From NCBI RefSeq assembly GCF_000226215.1, contig NZ_AGFF01000017.1, forward strand, positions 1-64,000: a DNA stretch of 64,000 nt. Reading direction: 5' to 3'. The translations under genes were made by a program, and so were the position numbers. Shown here piece by piece: positions 51,691 to 60,996 of this stretch (positions within the stretch are counted from its first letter, which is position 1; each line of letters opens with the position of its first letter). Under the pieces are notes generated by a model that had not been told where the DNA came from, ran no database searches, and worked only from the letters and a program-made list of their open reading frames with translations. This DNA is from Dietzia alimentaria 72 (GTDB taxonomy: Bacteria; Actinomycetota; Actinomycetes; Mycobacteriales; Mycobacteriaceae).

Positions 51691-51858
51691 CCCTCCAAGT
51701 GAAACTCTCTGGCGGCATCAGCTTTGTGGGGTGGTCCGACGGGCAGACGCACGCGGAGCAGCGGTTCTCGACATGCCTGAGCGGTCGGGGTGGACGTAGA
51801 CGGTCGGCGTGGACATAGAGCCATCGCATCTGGCCGGAGGTTCGCTGCCCGTGTGACC

Positions 51859-51902
51859 TGCGCTGCGGGAATGGTCCCGACACGCAGCGTAGGCGGGGTG
51901 TG
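51859..51902. repeat. Dispersed 44-bp repeat, copy B
   Basis: Shares 22 consecutive bases ending CGACACGCAGCGT with copy A at 44267-44310. Here the hairpin is better: GCTGCG with CGCAGC and, inside, GGGA with TCCC around ATGG. Confidence 0.8.
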
Positions 51903-51966
51903 ACCGTGCATTCTGGCAGCGCGAGGCGTGGAGGCAGCGTATGCGGAGGGACTTGTGCTGGCAGCT

Positions 51967-52010
51967 GGCCAGGTGCGAAGTCAGAGCCGGCCAGGTGCGG
52001 AGTCTGAGCC
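51967..52010. repeat. Two tandem 22-bp units
   Basis: Two adjacent units GGCCAGGTGCGNAGTCNGAG + CC with two differences, ending 11 bases before the kdpE stop codon. They may belong to the transcript end of the kdp operon. Confidence 0.8.
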
Positions 52011-52021
52011 CGAGGCCACTT

Positions 52022-52750
52022 TCACCTCTCGGGGGGCAAAGTTTCTTCCCCGTCGTTCTCCCGCGCCGCTCTCGCCACGAACCGGTACCCGCGCCCCGGT
52101 TCGGTGATCAGGTGTCGCGGTGCGGCGGAGTCGTCCTCGAGCTTGCGACGCAACTGCGCCATGTAGACCCGCAGGTAATGGGTCTCCTTCTGGTAGCCCT
52201 CACCCCACACCGCGCGCAGGATCTCCTGCTGCGTGACCAGTCGGCCGGGATTGCGGACGAGCATCTCCAACACGCCCCATTCGGTGGGTGTCAGGCGAAC
52301 GGGCTGGCCGTGGCGGGTGACCGTGGAGGTGCGCAGATCGATGGAGAAGCCGGGCGTCTCGATCACCGCCGGGCCCGTTGGCGCGGGAGCCTGCACTCGG
52401 CGCAGCGCGGCGCGGACCCGGGCAAAGAACTCGTCCATCGCGAACGGTTTGGTCACGTAGTCGCTCGCACCGGCGTCCAGGGCCTCCACCTTGTCCGACG
52501 AGTCAGTGCGCGCAGACAGCACGAGCACCGGCGCCCGCGACCAGCCCTGCAGACCATGCAGCACCTGGACGCCGTCCATGTCCGGCAGGCCCAGGTCCAG
52601 GATGATGAGATCGGGATCAGCGTCGGCCGCGCGGGTCAGGGCGTCGGCAGCGGTCGCGGCGGTCACCACCGTCATCCCGCGGGCCCGCAGGTTGATTCGA
52701 AGGGCGCGCAGCAGCTGCGGGTCGTCGTCCACCACCAACACGGTCGTCAT
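52022..52750 (-). CDS. kdpE: KdpE response regulator
   Basis: 242 residues from the ATG at 52750, which overlaps the kdpD stop by four bases. The OmpR-type receiver has VLVVDDDPQLLRAL, the phosphoacceptor Asp in IILDLGLPDMDG and Lys in DYVTKPF. The winged-helix C-terminus has YLRVYMAQLRRKLEDD and EPGRGYRF. KdpE, phosphorylated by KdpD under potassium limitation or osmotic stress, activates kdpFABC. It lies at the end of the operon. Confidence 0.97.
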   Translation of the reverse strand: MTTVLVVDDDPQLLRALRINLRARGMTVVTAATAADALTRAADADPDLIILDLGLPDMDGVQVLHGLQGWSRAPVLVLSARTDSSDKVEALDAGASDYVTKPFAMDEFFARVRAALRRVQAPAPTGPAVIETPGFSIDLRTSTVTRHGQPVRLTPTEWGVLEMLVRNPGRLVTQQEILRAVWGEGYQKETHYLRVYMAQLRRKLEDDSAAPRHLITEPGRGYRFVARAARENDGEETLPPER

Positions 52751-55263
52751 CGCACCGCACTCTCCGCCAGGGTCGCCTCGCACGCCGGCAGGTCCACCTC
52801 CACGGTGGTGCCACCGCCCGGCGTCTCGTCAATCGACACGGTCCCGCCCATCGCCTCCACGAACCCCCGCACCACGGACAGGCCCAGACCGATCCCGGAG
52901 GAGGCGTTGGAATCGCCCTCCCGGTGGAACGCGCGCAGGACCGTCTCGCGCGACCCCTCGGGGATCCCCTGGCCCCGGTCGGCCACGGCGATCAGCGTGC
53001 GCGCATGCCCCTCCACCCGCACCGTCCGGGCGGTCAGCCGGATCTGTGATTCGGGCGCGTGGCGCAGTGCGTTGTCCAGCAGGTTGCCCAACGCCCTTTC
53101 CACCAGTCCCTCGTCGGCCCAGACGGTGGCCCCCGCGGTGTCCACGGTGACGCGCTCGCGGTCGGATGCACGGCCCACCGTCGCCGCCAGTAGCGCGGTC
53201 ACGGCCGTCTCCTCCACATCCACCTCGCGCGGCACCGGGTGCACGGCGCCGGCCGCCAACCGCGAGGAGTCCAGCAGGTTGTCCACCAGCGAGACCAGAT
53301 GGTCCACGGACTCGTCGATGGTGACCAGCAGCTCGGCGGTGTCCTCGGGACCGAAGTCCACGTCGGTGGCCCGCAGGGAGGACACCGAGAGCTTGACCGC
53401 GGCCAGTGGGGTCCGCAGGTCGTGGCCCACGGCGCTGAGCAGTGACCGGCGCAAGCGGTCGGTCTCGGCCATGGCCTGGGCCCCGGCCGCGATCCGCGCC
53501 AACTCGCCGTGGCGCACCAGCGACGATGCGTGGCCCGCCACCACGTCCAGGATCTCCCTGTCGTGACCCGTCAGCTCGGGGCCCGCCAGGAGCAGGTGGT
53601 CGCCGGCGGCCGTGGTCACCGCAGTGGTGGCGTCCTCGGCACGGATCGGGGCGCCCGCCCCCGCGCTCGCGAGGACCGCCCCGCCCGCGTCGACCAGTGC
53701 CGCGCCGTCCTGTGTGTAGACGTTGCGCACCTTCTCCAGCAGGTCGTCAAGCCGGTGCGTCCGCAGCGCCGAGCGGGCGAACAGAGTGAGTAGTTCGGCA
53801 TCGCGTGCGGACCGGGAGGCCTCGCGGTGCCGCCGCGCCGACAGGTCCACCAGCAGCGAGACCGCGATCGCCACCGCCACCATCGCCAGCAACGAGACCA
53901 TGTTGTTGGGGTCGGCCACCGTCAGGCTGCCGACCGGGGGAGTGAGGAAGAAATTCAGGGCCAGCGCAGAGATCAGCGCGCACACCGATGCCGGCCACAC
54001 CCCGCCCAGTAGGGAGACCGCCAGCACGCCGACCAAAAAGAACCAGCCGTGCGCCGTCACATCCCACCGCTGGTCCACCAGTTGGGTGACCCCCAGGATC
54101 GAGGCGGGGACGGCCACGGCACCCACCCACGCCAGCACCCGGCGGGCGGCCGGCCGAGGCACCGGCAGTGGGCGCGCGTCCGAGGATTCGGCGTGAGTGA
54201 CCATGTGCACGTCGATCGGCCCGGACTGCTGGAGCACCGACGAGCCGATGCCCTCATCGAACAAGCGCCTCCACCGGCTGCGGCGCGAGGTGCCCAGGAC
54301 CAGCTGCGTGGCGTTGACTCCGCGGGCGAACTCCACCAGCGTGGTGCGCACGTCGTCGCCGGCCACCACGTGGACACTCGCCCCGCAGCTCGCGGCGACC
54401 TCGCGCACCTGGGGCAGGTGGTTGCGGGACGTGGCCAGCCCGTCCCCGCGCAGGACGTGCACCACCACCAGATCAGCCGAGGAGCGGGAGGCGATCCGGC
54501 TCGCGCGGCGCACCAGCATCGTGGACTCCGGGCCCCCGGTCACCGCCACCACCACGCGTTCGCGGGCCTCCCAGGTGTCGGTGATCTGCTCGGCGTGCCG
54601 GTAACGGGACAGGGCCTCGTCCACCCGGTCGGCCAGCCAGAGCAGTGCGAGCTCCCGCAGGGCGGTGAGGTTGCCCACCCGGAAATAGTTGCCCAGCGCG
54701 GGGTCCACCTGCTCGGCCCGGTACACCTGCCCGGCGCTGAGACGGCTGCGCAGCTGCTCGGGGCTCACGTCGATCAGTTCGATCTCGTCCGCCGCCCGCA
54801 CCACCGCGTCCGGGACCGTCTCCTGTTGCTCGGTGCCCGTGATGCGCGAGACCACGTCGTTGAGGCTCTCCAGGTGCTGGATATTGAGCGTGGAGTGCAC
54901 GTCGATCCCGGCATCGAGCAGGGCGGCGATGTCCTGCCAGCGCTTGACATGCTCGGCGCCCGGCACGTTGGTGTGGGCCAGCTCGTCCACCAGGGCGATC
55001 TCGGGGTCGCGGGCGAGGACCGCCGGCAGATCCATCTCACCCATCACGGTGCCGCGGTAGGTGAGCTCGCGGCGCGGGACCTGCTCGAGGCCCTCGAGGG
55101 CTGCCGCGGTCCCGGTGCGCCCGTGCGTCTCCACCAGGCCCACCACCACGTCGTGACCATCGTCCTGCAGCTGCTGGGCCCGGCGCAGCATCTCGGTGGT
55201 CTTACCCACACCCGGCGCCGACCCCAGGTAGATCAGCAGGCGTCCCCGCGCAGAGCCCGTCAT
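52747..55263 (-). CDS. kdpD: KdpD sensor histidine kinase
   Basis: 838 residues with the full KdpD architecture. The N-terminal KdpD domain has Walker A SAPGVGKTTEML at residues 12-23, then a universal-stress-like domain (about 245-365). Four membrane helices follow (about 390-475), then a GAF-like region. The HisKA phosphorylation site is SAVGHDLRTPLAAVK near 620 and the HATPase has NLLDNALRHAPES and DRGQGIPEGS. It senses low potassium and phosphorylates KdpE. It is coupled to kdpE (ATGA) and follows kdpC after nine bases. Confidence 0.97.
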   Translation of the reverse strand: MTGSARGRLLIYLGSAPGVGKTTEMLRRAQQLQDDGHDVVVGLVETHGRTGTAAALEGLEQVPRRELTYRGTVMGEMDLPAVLARDPEIALVDELAHTNVPGAEHVKRWQDIAALLDAGIDVHSTLNIQHLESLNDVVSRITGTEQQETVPDAVVRAADEIELIDVSPEQLRSRLSAGQVYRAEQVDPALGNYFRVGNLTALRELALLWLADRVDEALSRYRHAEQITDTWEARERVVVAVTGGPESTMLVRRASRIASRSSADLVVVHVLRGDGLATSRNHLPQVREVAASCGASVHVVAGDDVRTTLVEFARGVNATQLVLGTSRRSRWRRLFDEGIGSSVLQQSGPIDVHMVTHAESSDARPLPVPRPAARRVLAWVGAVAVPASILGVTQLVDQRWDVTAHGWFFLVGVLAVSLLGGVWPASVCALISALALNFFLTPPVGSLTVADPNNMVSLLAMVAVAIAVSLLVDLSARRHREASRSARDAELLTLFARSALRTHRLDDLLEKVRNVYTQDGAALVDAGGAVLASAGAGAPIRAEDATTAVTTAAGDHLLLAGPELTGHDREILDVVAGHASSLVRHGELARIAAGAQAMAETDRLRRSLLSAVGHDLRTPLAAVKLSVSSLRATDVDFGPEDTAELLVTIDESVDHLVSLVDNLLDSSRLAAGAVHPVPREVDVEETAVTALLAATVGRASDRERVTVDTAGATVWADEGLVERALGNLLDNALRHAPESQIRLTARTVRVEGHARTLIAVADRGQGIPEGSRETVLRAFHREGDSNASSGIGLGLSVVRGFVEAMGGTVSIDETPGGGTTVEVDLPACEATLAESAVR

Positions 55264-55272
55264 AAGATGAAC

Positions 55273-55926
55273 CTACTCCCGCGCATCGCACGCAGGTGCG
55301 GTGAGCCCCAGCGCCACGTTGAGCTCGGTCACCCGTACCCGGGGCTCGCCCAGGAAACCCCACTGCCGGCCGTCGGTGTGAGCCTCGACCAGCTCGCTGA
55401 CCTGCTGCTCGTCCATACCTGTGGCGCGCGCGACCCGGGGGATCTGGAGCGCGGCGTACTCCGGCGAGATGTGTGGGTCCAGCCCGGAGCCGGAGCCGGT
55501 GACCGCGTCCACGGGCACCTGGTCAGGCGTGACGCCCTCGCGCTCGGCGATCACCCGGCGGCGCAGCTGCACCCAGTCGGCCAGGTCCGGATTGGACGGG
55601 CCCCGGTTGGACGGCAGCCCGCCGGACGGGTCCCCGGGGGCCATGGCGGCCGCAGTGGGGTCGGCTTCATCCCCGCTGCCGGCGACGCGGGAGTGGAAGT
55701 AGACGTCCGGCGCGCCGGGGCCGACCTGCGGGTCGGTGGCCTGGAGCGCCGAGCCCACCGCGCAGCCGGCGGAGTCGTGGACGATCGACCCCTCTGCCGA
55801 GTCGGCGTCCAGGCGGGACACCGCCCACACGGCGCCCGGATAGACCAGGCCGCACAGGACGGTGAAGACGGCGACGGCGATCAGCGCAGGCCGCAGTTGA
55901 CGGAGAAACATCTGGAGAGTGGTCAT
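55273..55926 (-). CDS. kdpC: KdpC subunit of the potassium-transporting ATPase
   Basis: 217 residues. One N-terminal membrane helix (LRPALIAVAVFTVLCGLVYPGAVWAV) precedes a soluble extracytoplasmic domain. KdpC signatures include the QATDPQVGPGAPDVYFHSR region, SNRGPSNPDL and DPHISPEYAALQIPRVARA. The subunit sits between KdpA and KdpB and is thought to raise potassium affinity. It starts three bases after the kdpB stop. Confidence 0.96.
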   Translation of the reverse strand: MTTLQMFLRQLRPALIAVAVFTVLCGLVYPGAVWAVSRLDADSAEGSIVHDSAGCAVGSALQATDPQVGPGAPDVYFHSRVAGSGDEADPTAAAMAPGDPSGGLPSNRGPSNPDLADWVQLRRRVIAEREGVTPDQVPVDAVTGSGSGLDPHISPEYAALQIPRVARATGMDEQQVSELVEAHTDGRQWGFLGEPRVRVTELNVALGLTAPACDARE

Positions 55927-55929
55927 GAT

Positions 55930-58059
55930 TCACGCGATCCCGGGCAGGTGGCGGATGAGGAGGTCGATGAGCCAGATCCCGGCGAAGGGGGCCGCGATGC
56001 CGCCCACGCCGTAGATCAGGAGGTTGCGCCGCAGGAGAGACGCGGCCGAGCCGGCCCGGTACCGGATGCCCCGCAGAGCGAGCGGCACCAGCAGGACGAT
56101 CACTAGTGCGTTGAAGATCACCGCGGACAGGATGGCCGACTCCGGGCTGGCCAGCCGCATCACGTTGAGCACCTCGAGCTGCGGGAACACCCCCACGAAC
56201 AGGGCGGGCAGGATGGCGAAGTACTTGGCCAGGTCGTTGGCCAGCGAGAAGGTGGTGAGCGCGCCGCGCGTGATGAGCAGCTGCTTGCCGATGCCCACGA
56301 TCGCGATGAGCTTGGTGGGGTCCGAGTCGAGGTCGATCATGTTGCCGGCCTCTTTGGCGGCCGTGGTGCCGGTGTTCATGGCCACGCCCACGTCGGCCTG
56401 CGCGAGGGCGGGGGCGTCATTGGTGCCGTCGCCGGTCATGGCGACCAACCTGCCGCCCGACTGCTCCTCGCGGATGCGGCGCAGTTTGTCCTCCGGGGTG
56501 GCCTCGGCCAGGAAGTCGTCGACCCCGGCCTCCTCCGCGATCGCCGCGGCCGTGATCGGGTTGTCCCCGGTGATCATGACCGTGCGGATCCCCATTGCAC
56601 GCAGCTCCGCGAACCGCTCCCGCATACCCGGCTTGACCACATCCGCGAGCTGCAGCACTCCGACCACGGGATCGGAGTCGATCACGGTGTCGTCGTTGTC
56701 GTCGTCCCCACCGTCGAGGGTGGTGACATCGACGACGACGAGGGGGGTCGCACCCCGGCGCGCCACGGTCTCCACGGTGGCGCGAACGCCGTCGGGCGCC
56801 CGGCCGCCGAGCTGGTCCAGCCATGCCAATACCGAATCGGACGCGCCCTTGCGGATCCGGCGGGTGCGGCCGGCTCCGGCGGGCAGGTCGACGCCCGAGA
56901 GGCGGGTGTGGGCGGAGAACGCCACGGTGACCGCGTCGTGGGGCAGCGTGTGGTCGGCCGGGCCGACTTCCCGAGTACACAGTTCGACGATGCTGCGACC
57001 CTCCGGCGTCTCGTCGGTCAGGCTGGCCAGCAGCGCGGCCCGGGTGACCTCCTCGGAGGTCGACCCGTCGGCCGGGTACACAGCCACGGCGCGGCGGGAC
57101 CCGAACGTGATGGTGCCGGTCTTGTCCAACAACAGGGTGTCGATGTCGCCGGCGGCCTCCACCGCCCGCCCCGATCGGGCCAGAACGTTGTGCTGGACCA
57201 GCCTGTCCATGCCGGCGATGCCGATGGCGGAGAGCAGGGCCCCGATGGTGGTGGGGATGAGGCAGACCAGCAGGGCGATCAGCCGGATGGGGTCGACCTG
57301 GCCGCCGGAGTAGGCGAGCATCGGGCCCAATGCCACCACGGCCACCAGCAGGACGATGGTGAGCATCGCCAACAGGATGTCCAGGGCGATCTCATTGGGC
57401 GTCTTGCGGCGCTCAGCGCCCTCCACCAGCGCGATCATGCGGTCCACAAAGGACTCACCGGGGGAGGAGGTGATGCGCACGACGATCCTGTCGGACAGCA
57501 CCACGGTCCCTCCGGTCACGGCGCTGCGATCGCCGCCGGATTCGCGGATCACCGGCGCGGACTCGCCCGTGATGGCCGACTCGTCCACGGTGGCGATGCC
57601 TTCCACCACGTCGCCGTCGCCGGGGATGGTCTCGCCCGCGACCACCTCCACCAGGTCGCCGATCCGTAGTTCACTCGACGGCACGGTCTCGGGGCTGCCG
57701 GGGCTGCCGGGGCCTCGGAGGACGCGGGCCGTGGTCTCCCGGGTGATCGCGCGCAGACTGTCGGCCTGGGCCTGCCCGCGGCCTTCCGCCACGGCCTCGG
57801 CGAGGCTGGCGAACAGGACGGTGGCCCACAGCCACGCGGCGGTCGCCCAGCTGAACACGCTCGGGTCCATCGCGGCCAGCACGGTGGTGAGCAGCGAGCC
57901 GACCCACACCACAAACAGCACAGGATTGCGCGCCTGGTGCCGCGGGTTGAGTTTGCGCACAGCTGTGGGCAGGGCGGCGCCCAGAGTCCGGGTTAGCGGG
58001 GCCGCGGACGGGTTGCGCCGGGCCGGTCGGGGGTCGTCAAGGGTGGGCGATGCGGTCAC
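55930..58059 (-). CDS. kdpB: KdpB P-type ATPase subunit
   Basis: 709 residues. P-type ATPase motifs: [10 protein letters not shown] (A-domain TGES), [11 protein letters not shown] with phosphorylated Asp, [10 protein letters not shown], and [21 protein letters not shown] in the P-domain. The KdpB-type membrane layout has seven helices. It hydrolyses ATP to drive uptake through KdpA. The N-terminal 40 residues are Pro/Arg-rich. The start overlaps the kdpA stop (ATGA), keeping the operon coupled. Confidence 0.98.
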   Translation of the reverse strand: MTASPTLDDPRPARRNPSAAPLTRTLGAALPTAVRKLNPRHQARNPVLFVVWVGSLLTTVLAAMDPSVFSWATAAWLWATVLFASLAEAVAEGRGQAQADSLRAITRETTARVLRGPGSPGSPETVPSSELRIGDLVEVVAGETIPGDGDVVEGIATVDESAITGESAPVIRESGGDRSAVTGGTVVLSDRIVVRITSSPGESFVDRMIALVEGAERRKTPNEIALDILLAMLTIVLLVAVVALGPMLAYSGGQVDPIRLIALLVCLIPTTIGALLSAIGIAGMDRLVQHNVLARSGRAVEAAGDIDTLLLDKTGTITFGSRRAVAVYPADGSTSEEVTRAALLASLTDETPEGRSIVELCTREVGPADHTLPHDAVTVAFSAHTRLSGVDLPAGAGRTRRIRKGASDSVLAWLDQLGGRAPDGVRATVETVARRGATPLVVVDVTTLDGGDDDNDDTVIDSDPVVGVLQLADVVKPGMRERFAELRAMGIRTVMITGDNPITAAAIAEEAGVDDFLAEATPEDKLRRIREEQSGGRLVAMTGDGTNDAPALAQADVGVAMNTGTTAAKEAGNMIDLDSDPTKLIAIVGIGKQLLITRGALTTFSLANDLAKYFAILPALFVGVFPQLEVLNVMRLASPESAILSAVIFNALVIVLLVPLALRGIRYRAGSAASLLRRNLLIYGVGGIAAPFAGIWLIDLLIRHLPGIA

Positions 58060-59756
58060 TGGAGTGCCTCCGCGATGGGTCCGAGGGTCAGGACGGGTAG
58101 GAACGTGAGAGCGGCCACCAGCAGGATCACGCCGGCGAGCAGACCGGCGAACAGGGGCCGGTTGGTCGGCAGGGTGCCGGGTCCGGGCGTGCTCCGGGAC
58201 TGTGCGGCGAACGCGCCCGCCATAGCCAGGACCAGGATGATCGGCAGGAACCGACCGAGCATCATGACCACGCCCAGCGCGGCCTGGAACCAGTGGTCGG
58301 TGACGGTGAGGCCACCGAACGCCGAGCCGTTGTTATTGGCGGCGGAGGCAAAAGCGTAGAGGTATTCGCTCAACCCGTGTGCGGCGTTGGGCGAGCCCGG
58401 GTCGCCGCTGTTGCCCTGGGCGTCGAGCGCGGCGGGAAGCAGCGCGGTCACCGCGACGCCGGTCAGCACCAGTACGGGCATGACCAGCAGCGAGAGGCTG
58501 GCGCATGTGATCTCGCGGCGGCCGATCTTCTTGCCCAGGAACTCGGGGGTCCGGCCGACCAGCAGTCCGCCCACGAACACCGCGAGCACCGCCAGGACCA
58601 GGATCCCGTAGAGACCGGTCCCCACACCGCCGGGCGCGACCTCACCGAAGAGCATGTTGAGGATCAGTGCGCCGCCGCCGAGCGCCGAGTAACTGTCGTG
58701 GGCCGAGTTGACCGCGCCCGTGGACGTTCCCGTGGTGGACACGGCGAACAGGGTGGAGCCGGGAATGCCCATGCGGACCTCCTTGCCCTCCAATTGCGCG
58801 CCGGCGGCACCCGCGGCCACTCCCACCGCGTGGTACTCGGCCCAGGTGACTACCGCGAGCATGCTGGCCCAGAGTCCGGCCATCACGCCGAGGATCGTCA
58901 GCCCGTGCGCGCGGCTTCCGGCGCCCGAGCGGGCGAGCATCGTGCCGAACGTGCGGGTCAGGCACACCGGGATGCACAGCAGCGCCAGGATCGACAGGAG
59001 GTTCGCGACCGGGGTGGGGTTCTCGAACGGGTGCGCCGAGTTGGCGCCAAAGATGCCGCCGCCGTTGGTTCCGAGCAGCTTGATGGCCTCCTGGGACGCC
59101 GCAGGGGCGGTGGCAATGGTCTGCGCGGTGCCGTCCAGGGCGGTGACCGCGGCGCCGCTGCCGAAGGACTGAACGACCCCCTGGCTGAGGAACAGCACGG
59201 CGAACACCATGCTCACCGGGAGCAGTACCCGGATGATCGCGCGGGTGAGGTCCACCCAGAAGTTGCCGATCTCGTCGGTGCGGACCCGGCATAGGCCGCG
59301 GACCACAGCTATGGCTACGCAGATGCCCACGGCCGCCGAGACCACGTTCTGCACCGTCAGCCCGGCCATCTGGGTGAGGTTGGTCAGGGACCCCTCGGGG
59401 AGGTAGGACTGCCAGTTGGTGTTGGTGACGAACGAGGCCGCGGTGTTGAAGGCCATGGGCGGGTCGACGGCGACGTGATCGGTACCCATCGACGGCAGCA
59501 GATGCTGCGCGCGCTGGAGGGCGTAGAGCGCCAGGAAGCTGAGCGCGGAGAACGCGATCACGCTCAGCGCGTAGACCCGCCACGTCTGCTCGCGCCGCGC
59601 GTCCACCCGCAGAACGCGGTAGACTAGGCGCTCCACCTTCAGATCGCGCTCGCTGGAGAAGACCCGCGCCATGTGGTCGCCGAGCGGGACGTACAGGCAG
59701 GCCAGAAGCGCGAGCAGGGCGGCGACCTGCAGTCCGGCCGCGATCGCGGGGCTCAT
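58056..59756 (-). CDS. kdpA: KdpA potassium channel subunit
   Basis: 566 residues from the ATG at 59756 ([10 protein letters not shown]), which overlaps the kdpF stop. Ten membrane helices are expected. The selectivity filter segments are visible: [47 protein letters not shown] and [12 protein letters not shown]. It forms the high-affinity potassium path in the KdpFABC complex. Confidence 0.98.
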   Translation of the reverse strand: MSPAIAAGLQVAALLALLACLYVPLGDHMARVFSSERDLKVERLVYRVLRVDARREQTWRVYALSVIAFSALSFLALYALQRAQHLLPSMGTDHVAVDPPMAFNTAASFVTNTNWQSYLPEGSLTNLTQMAGLTVQNVVSAAVGICVAIAVVRGLCRVRTDEIGNFWVDLTRAIIRVLLPVSMVFAVLFLSQGVVQSFGSGAAVTALDGTAQTIATAPAASQEAIKLLGTNGGGIFGANSAHPFENPTPVANLLSILALLCIPVCLTRTFGTMLARSGAGSRAHGLTILGVMAGLWASMLAVVTWAEYHAVGVAAGAAGAQLEGKEVRMGIPGSTLFAVSTTGTSTGAVNSAHDSYSALGGGALILNMLFGEVAPGGVGTGLYGILVLAVLAVFVGGLLVGRTPEFLGKKIGRREITCASLSLLVMPVLVLTGVAVTALLPAALDAQGNSGDPGSPNAAHGLSEYLYAFASAANNNGSAFGGLTVTDHWFQAALGVVMMLGRFLPIILVLAMAGAFAAQSRSTPGPGTLPTNRPLFAGLLAGVILLVAALTFLPVLTLGPIAEALQ

Positions 59757-59854
59757 GAGAACCGCTCCGGATCCATCAGCGCGGCCAGCAGGTAGCCGAG
59801 CAGGGCTATAGCGATCGCGATGAGCAGCACGGACGTGACGCCCGCGACGGTCAT
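59753..59854 (-). CDS. kdpF: KdpF small subunit
   Basis: 33-residue single-helix peptide starting MTVAGVTSVLLIAIAIALLG and ending near DPERFS, too short for usual gene prediction. The family-typical LGYLLAALxxPERF end is present. GGAGGG precedes the ATG. It overlaps the kdpA start (ATGA) and the stop of the small ORF upstream (ATGA), so four coupled starts run in a row. KdpF stabilises the KdpABC complex. Confidence 0.95.
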   Translation of the reverse strand: MTVAGVTSVLLIAIAIALLGYLLAALMDPERFS

Positions 59855-60018
59855 CGCTCGCCCTCCGGCGCAGTCGCGGTGTGTGGGGCGGGTGCGCTGG
59901 CGGCGGGTGTGCCGCTGGCGGCGGGCACCAACTTCTCCGACCGGGCCAGCCGGTCGATGACCCCAACGCAGCCGGCCATGCAGGCCAACATCAGCGCGAG
60001 GTAGGCGATATCGAGCAT
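59851..60018 (-). CDS. Small membrane protein leading the kdp operon
   Basis: 55 residues from the ATG at 60018 (MLDIAYLALMLACMAGCVGV), one helix then RLARSEK and a Pro/Ala/Ser-rich tail. The stop overlaps the kdpF start. The frame extends 16 codons further upstream to 60066. A comparable small one-helix ORF precedes kdpF in many Actinobacteria, but its role is unknown; it could be an additional Kdp subunit or a coupling ORF. Confidence 0.8.
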   Translation of the reverse strand: MLDIAYLALMLACMAGCVGVIDRLARSEKLVPAASGTPAASAPAPHTATAPEGER

Positions 60019-60196
60019 CGCAGGGCAGTCGCTTTCTCTAGAGATCGGTGCGGCGGTCGCCGACACTGCCCCTTGAGCGTCCTGCCTAAAACCTGCGCCC
60101 GGTAGGGGCGTTTACGCACTCTTGACGCCCCGGCCGGGGATCTTTACCCCGCCCTGACACCGCGCGTGACCACCGGTCCGGGCGCGTATCCGAGAG

Positions 60197-60859
60197 CTAG
60201 AGCAGCGGCGGCGTGGAGAAGCGCAGGAGATACTCCCCGCGCCGGGTCTGCGGTGCGGTGAGCAGGCCCACGATCGAGTCAATGAGGAAGTAGCCGACGT
60301 CCAGCCAGCTGCCCTTCGCAGTCTGGTCCTGGCGCTGGGCCTCGTACTCGGCGCAGGCACCGAACACCAGGTGGCTGAGGATTCCGATTCGGGCGCGCAA
60401 CACCTCGCTGGAAACTCCAGTCGAGAATTGCGACATCCGGGTCACCAGGTCATCGAGCTCCCCGGTGTCATTCGGGCTTGTCGCGAGGACCGACTCGAGC
60501 GAGGGGGTCTGGCGGACTTGGGCGAGGAACCGGGCCCGCCAGCTGGGTACGGGTAGCGAATCGAGTTGCTCGACCCACGGCAAGATCCTGCATGCCACCA
60601 CGTCGTGAAACTCCGGATCGGTACCCAGAGCCGCAACCAACTCGGCGCGGCGCTCCGCCACCGACTCGAGATGACGGTTGATCAACGCGCGGACGAGCCC
60701 GTCCCGACTGCCGAAGTGGTAGGTGACCGCCGAATGATTGGCCGTGCCAGCGCGTTCGGTGATTCGCCGAAGCGATACCGCATCGATGCCGTGTCGGGCG
60801 AAGAGCTCCTCCGCCGAATCCATCAATGCCTCCTGCGCCTTGTCGCTGCGCTGCCCCAC
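60197..60859 (-). CDS. TetR-family transcriptional regulator
   Basis: 220 residues from the GTG at 60859, preceded by a perfect AGGAGG at five-base spacing; the longer frame to 61006 lacks this. The helix-turn-helix is ALMDSAEELFARHGIDAVSL then RITERAGTANHSAVTYHFGSRDGLVRAL. The rest is the ligand-binding helical domain. Divergent from the duplicated membrane-transporter gene at 60997 with a 137-base gap containing a dyad, so it probably represses that gene. Confidence 0.92.
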   Translation of the reverse strand: MGQRSDKAQEALMDSAEELFARHGIDAVSLRRITERAGTANHSAVTYHFGSRDGLVRALINRHLESVAERRAELVAALGTDPEFHDVVACRILPWVEQLDSLPVPSWRARFLAQVRQTPSLESVLATSPNDTGELDDLVTRMSQFSTGVSSEVLRARIGILSHLVFGACAEYEAQRQDQTAKGSWLDVGYFLIDSIVGLLTAPQTRRGEYLLRFSTPPLL

Positions 60860-60939
60860 GATCGCCTCCTGCTCTCGGCCGATCCGGTCGGCGTCGTTGA
60901 TCCCCCGTCGCGTGGATCTGATCACAGAGTGCCAGAGTT

Positions 60940-60957
60940 TTACGCCAAGTGTCGTAA
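60940..60957. promoter_or_regulatory. Dyad operator candidate between tetR and the transporter gene
   Basis: TTACG (60940-60944) and CGTAA (60953-60957) around CCAAGTGT, extending imperfectly to AGTTTTACG / CGTAATCT. It sits about 40 bases upstream of the transporter start, a usual location for a TetR operator. Confidence 0.55.
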
Positions 60958-60996
60958 TCTCGAGAAGTCGCACCATTCTTTTGTGAGGAGACCCAG

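Larger units (their letters stand above)
51691..52021. other. Gene-free stretch with two repeat types
   Basis: 331 bases without a convincing gene. It contains copy B of the dispersed 44-bp repeat (51859-51902; copy A at 44267) and two tandem 22-bp units beginning GGCCAGGTGCG (51967-51988 and 51989-52010) just before the kdpE stop. Confidence 0.7.

Noticed and set aside
54049-56106. 685-codon plus-strand frame across kdpD and kdpC
   Set aside because: Lies antisense to kdpD, kdpC and the end of kdpB, and its composition (His/Arg/Gly/Asp) is a high-GC shadow. The kdp proteins on the other strand have all family motifs.
60019-60196. c-di-AMP riboswitch before the kdp operon
   Set aside because: GGGGTAAAGATCCCC and other short hairpins occur, but the aptamer core could not be assembled.
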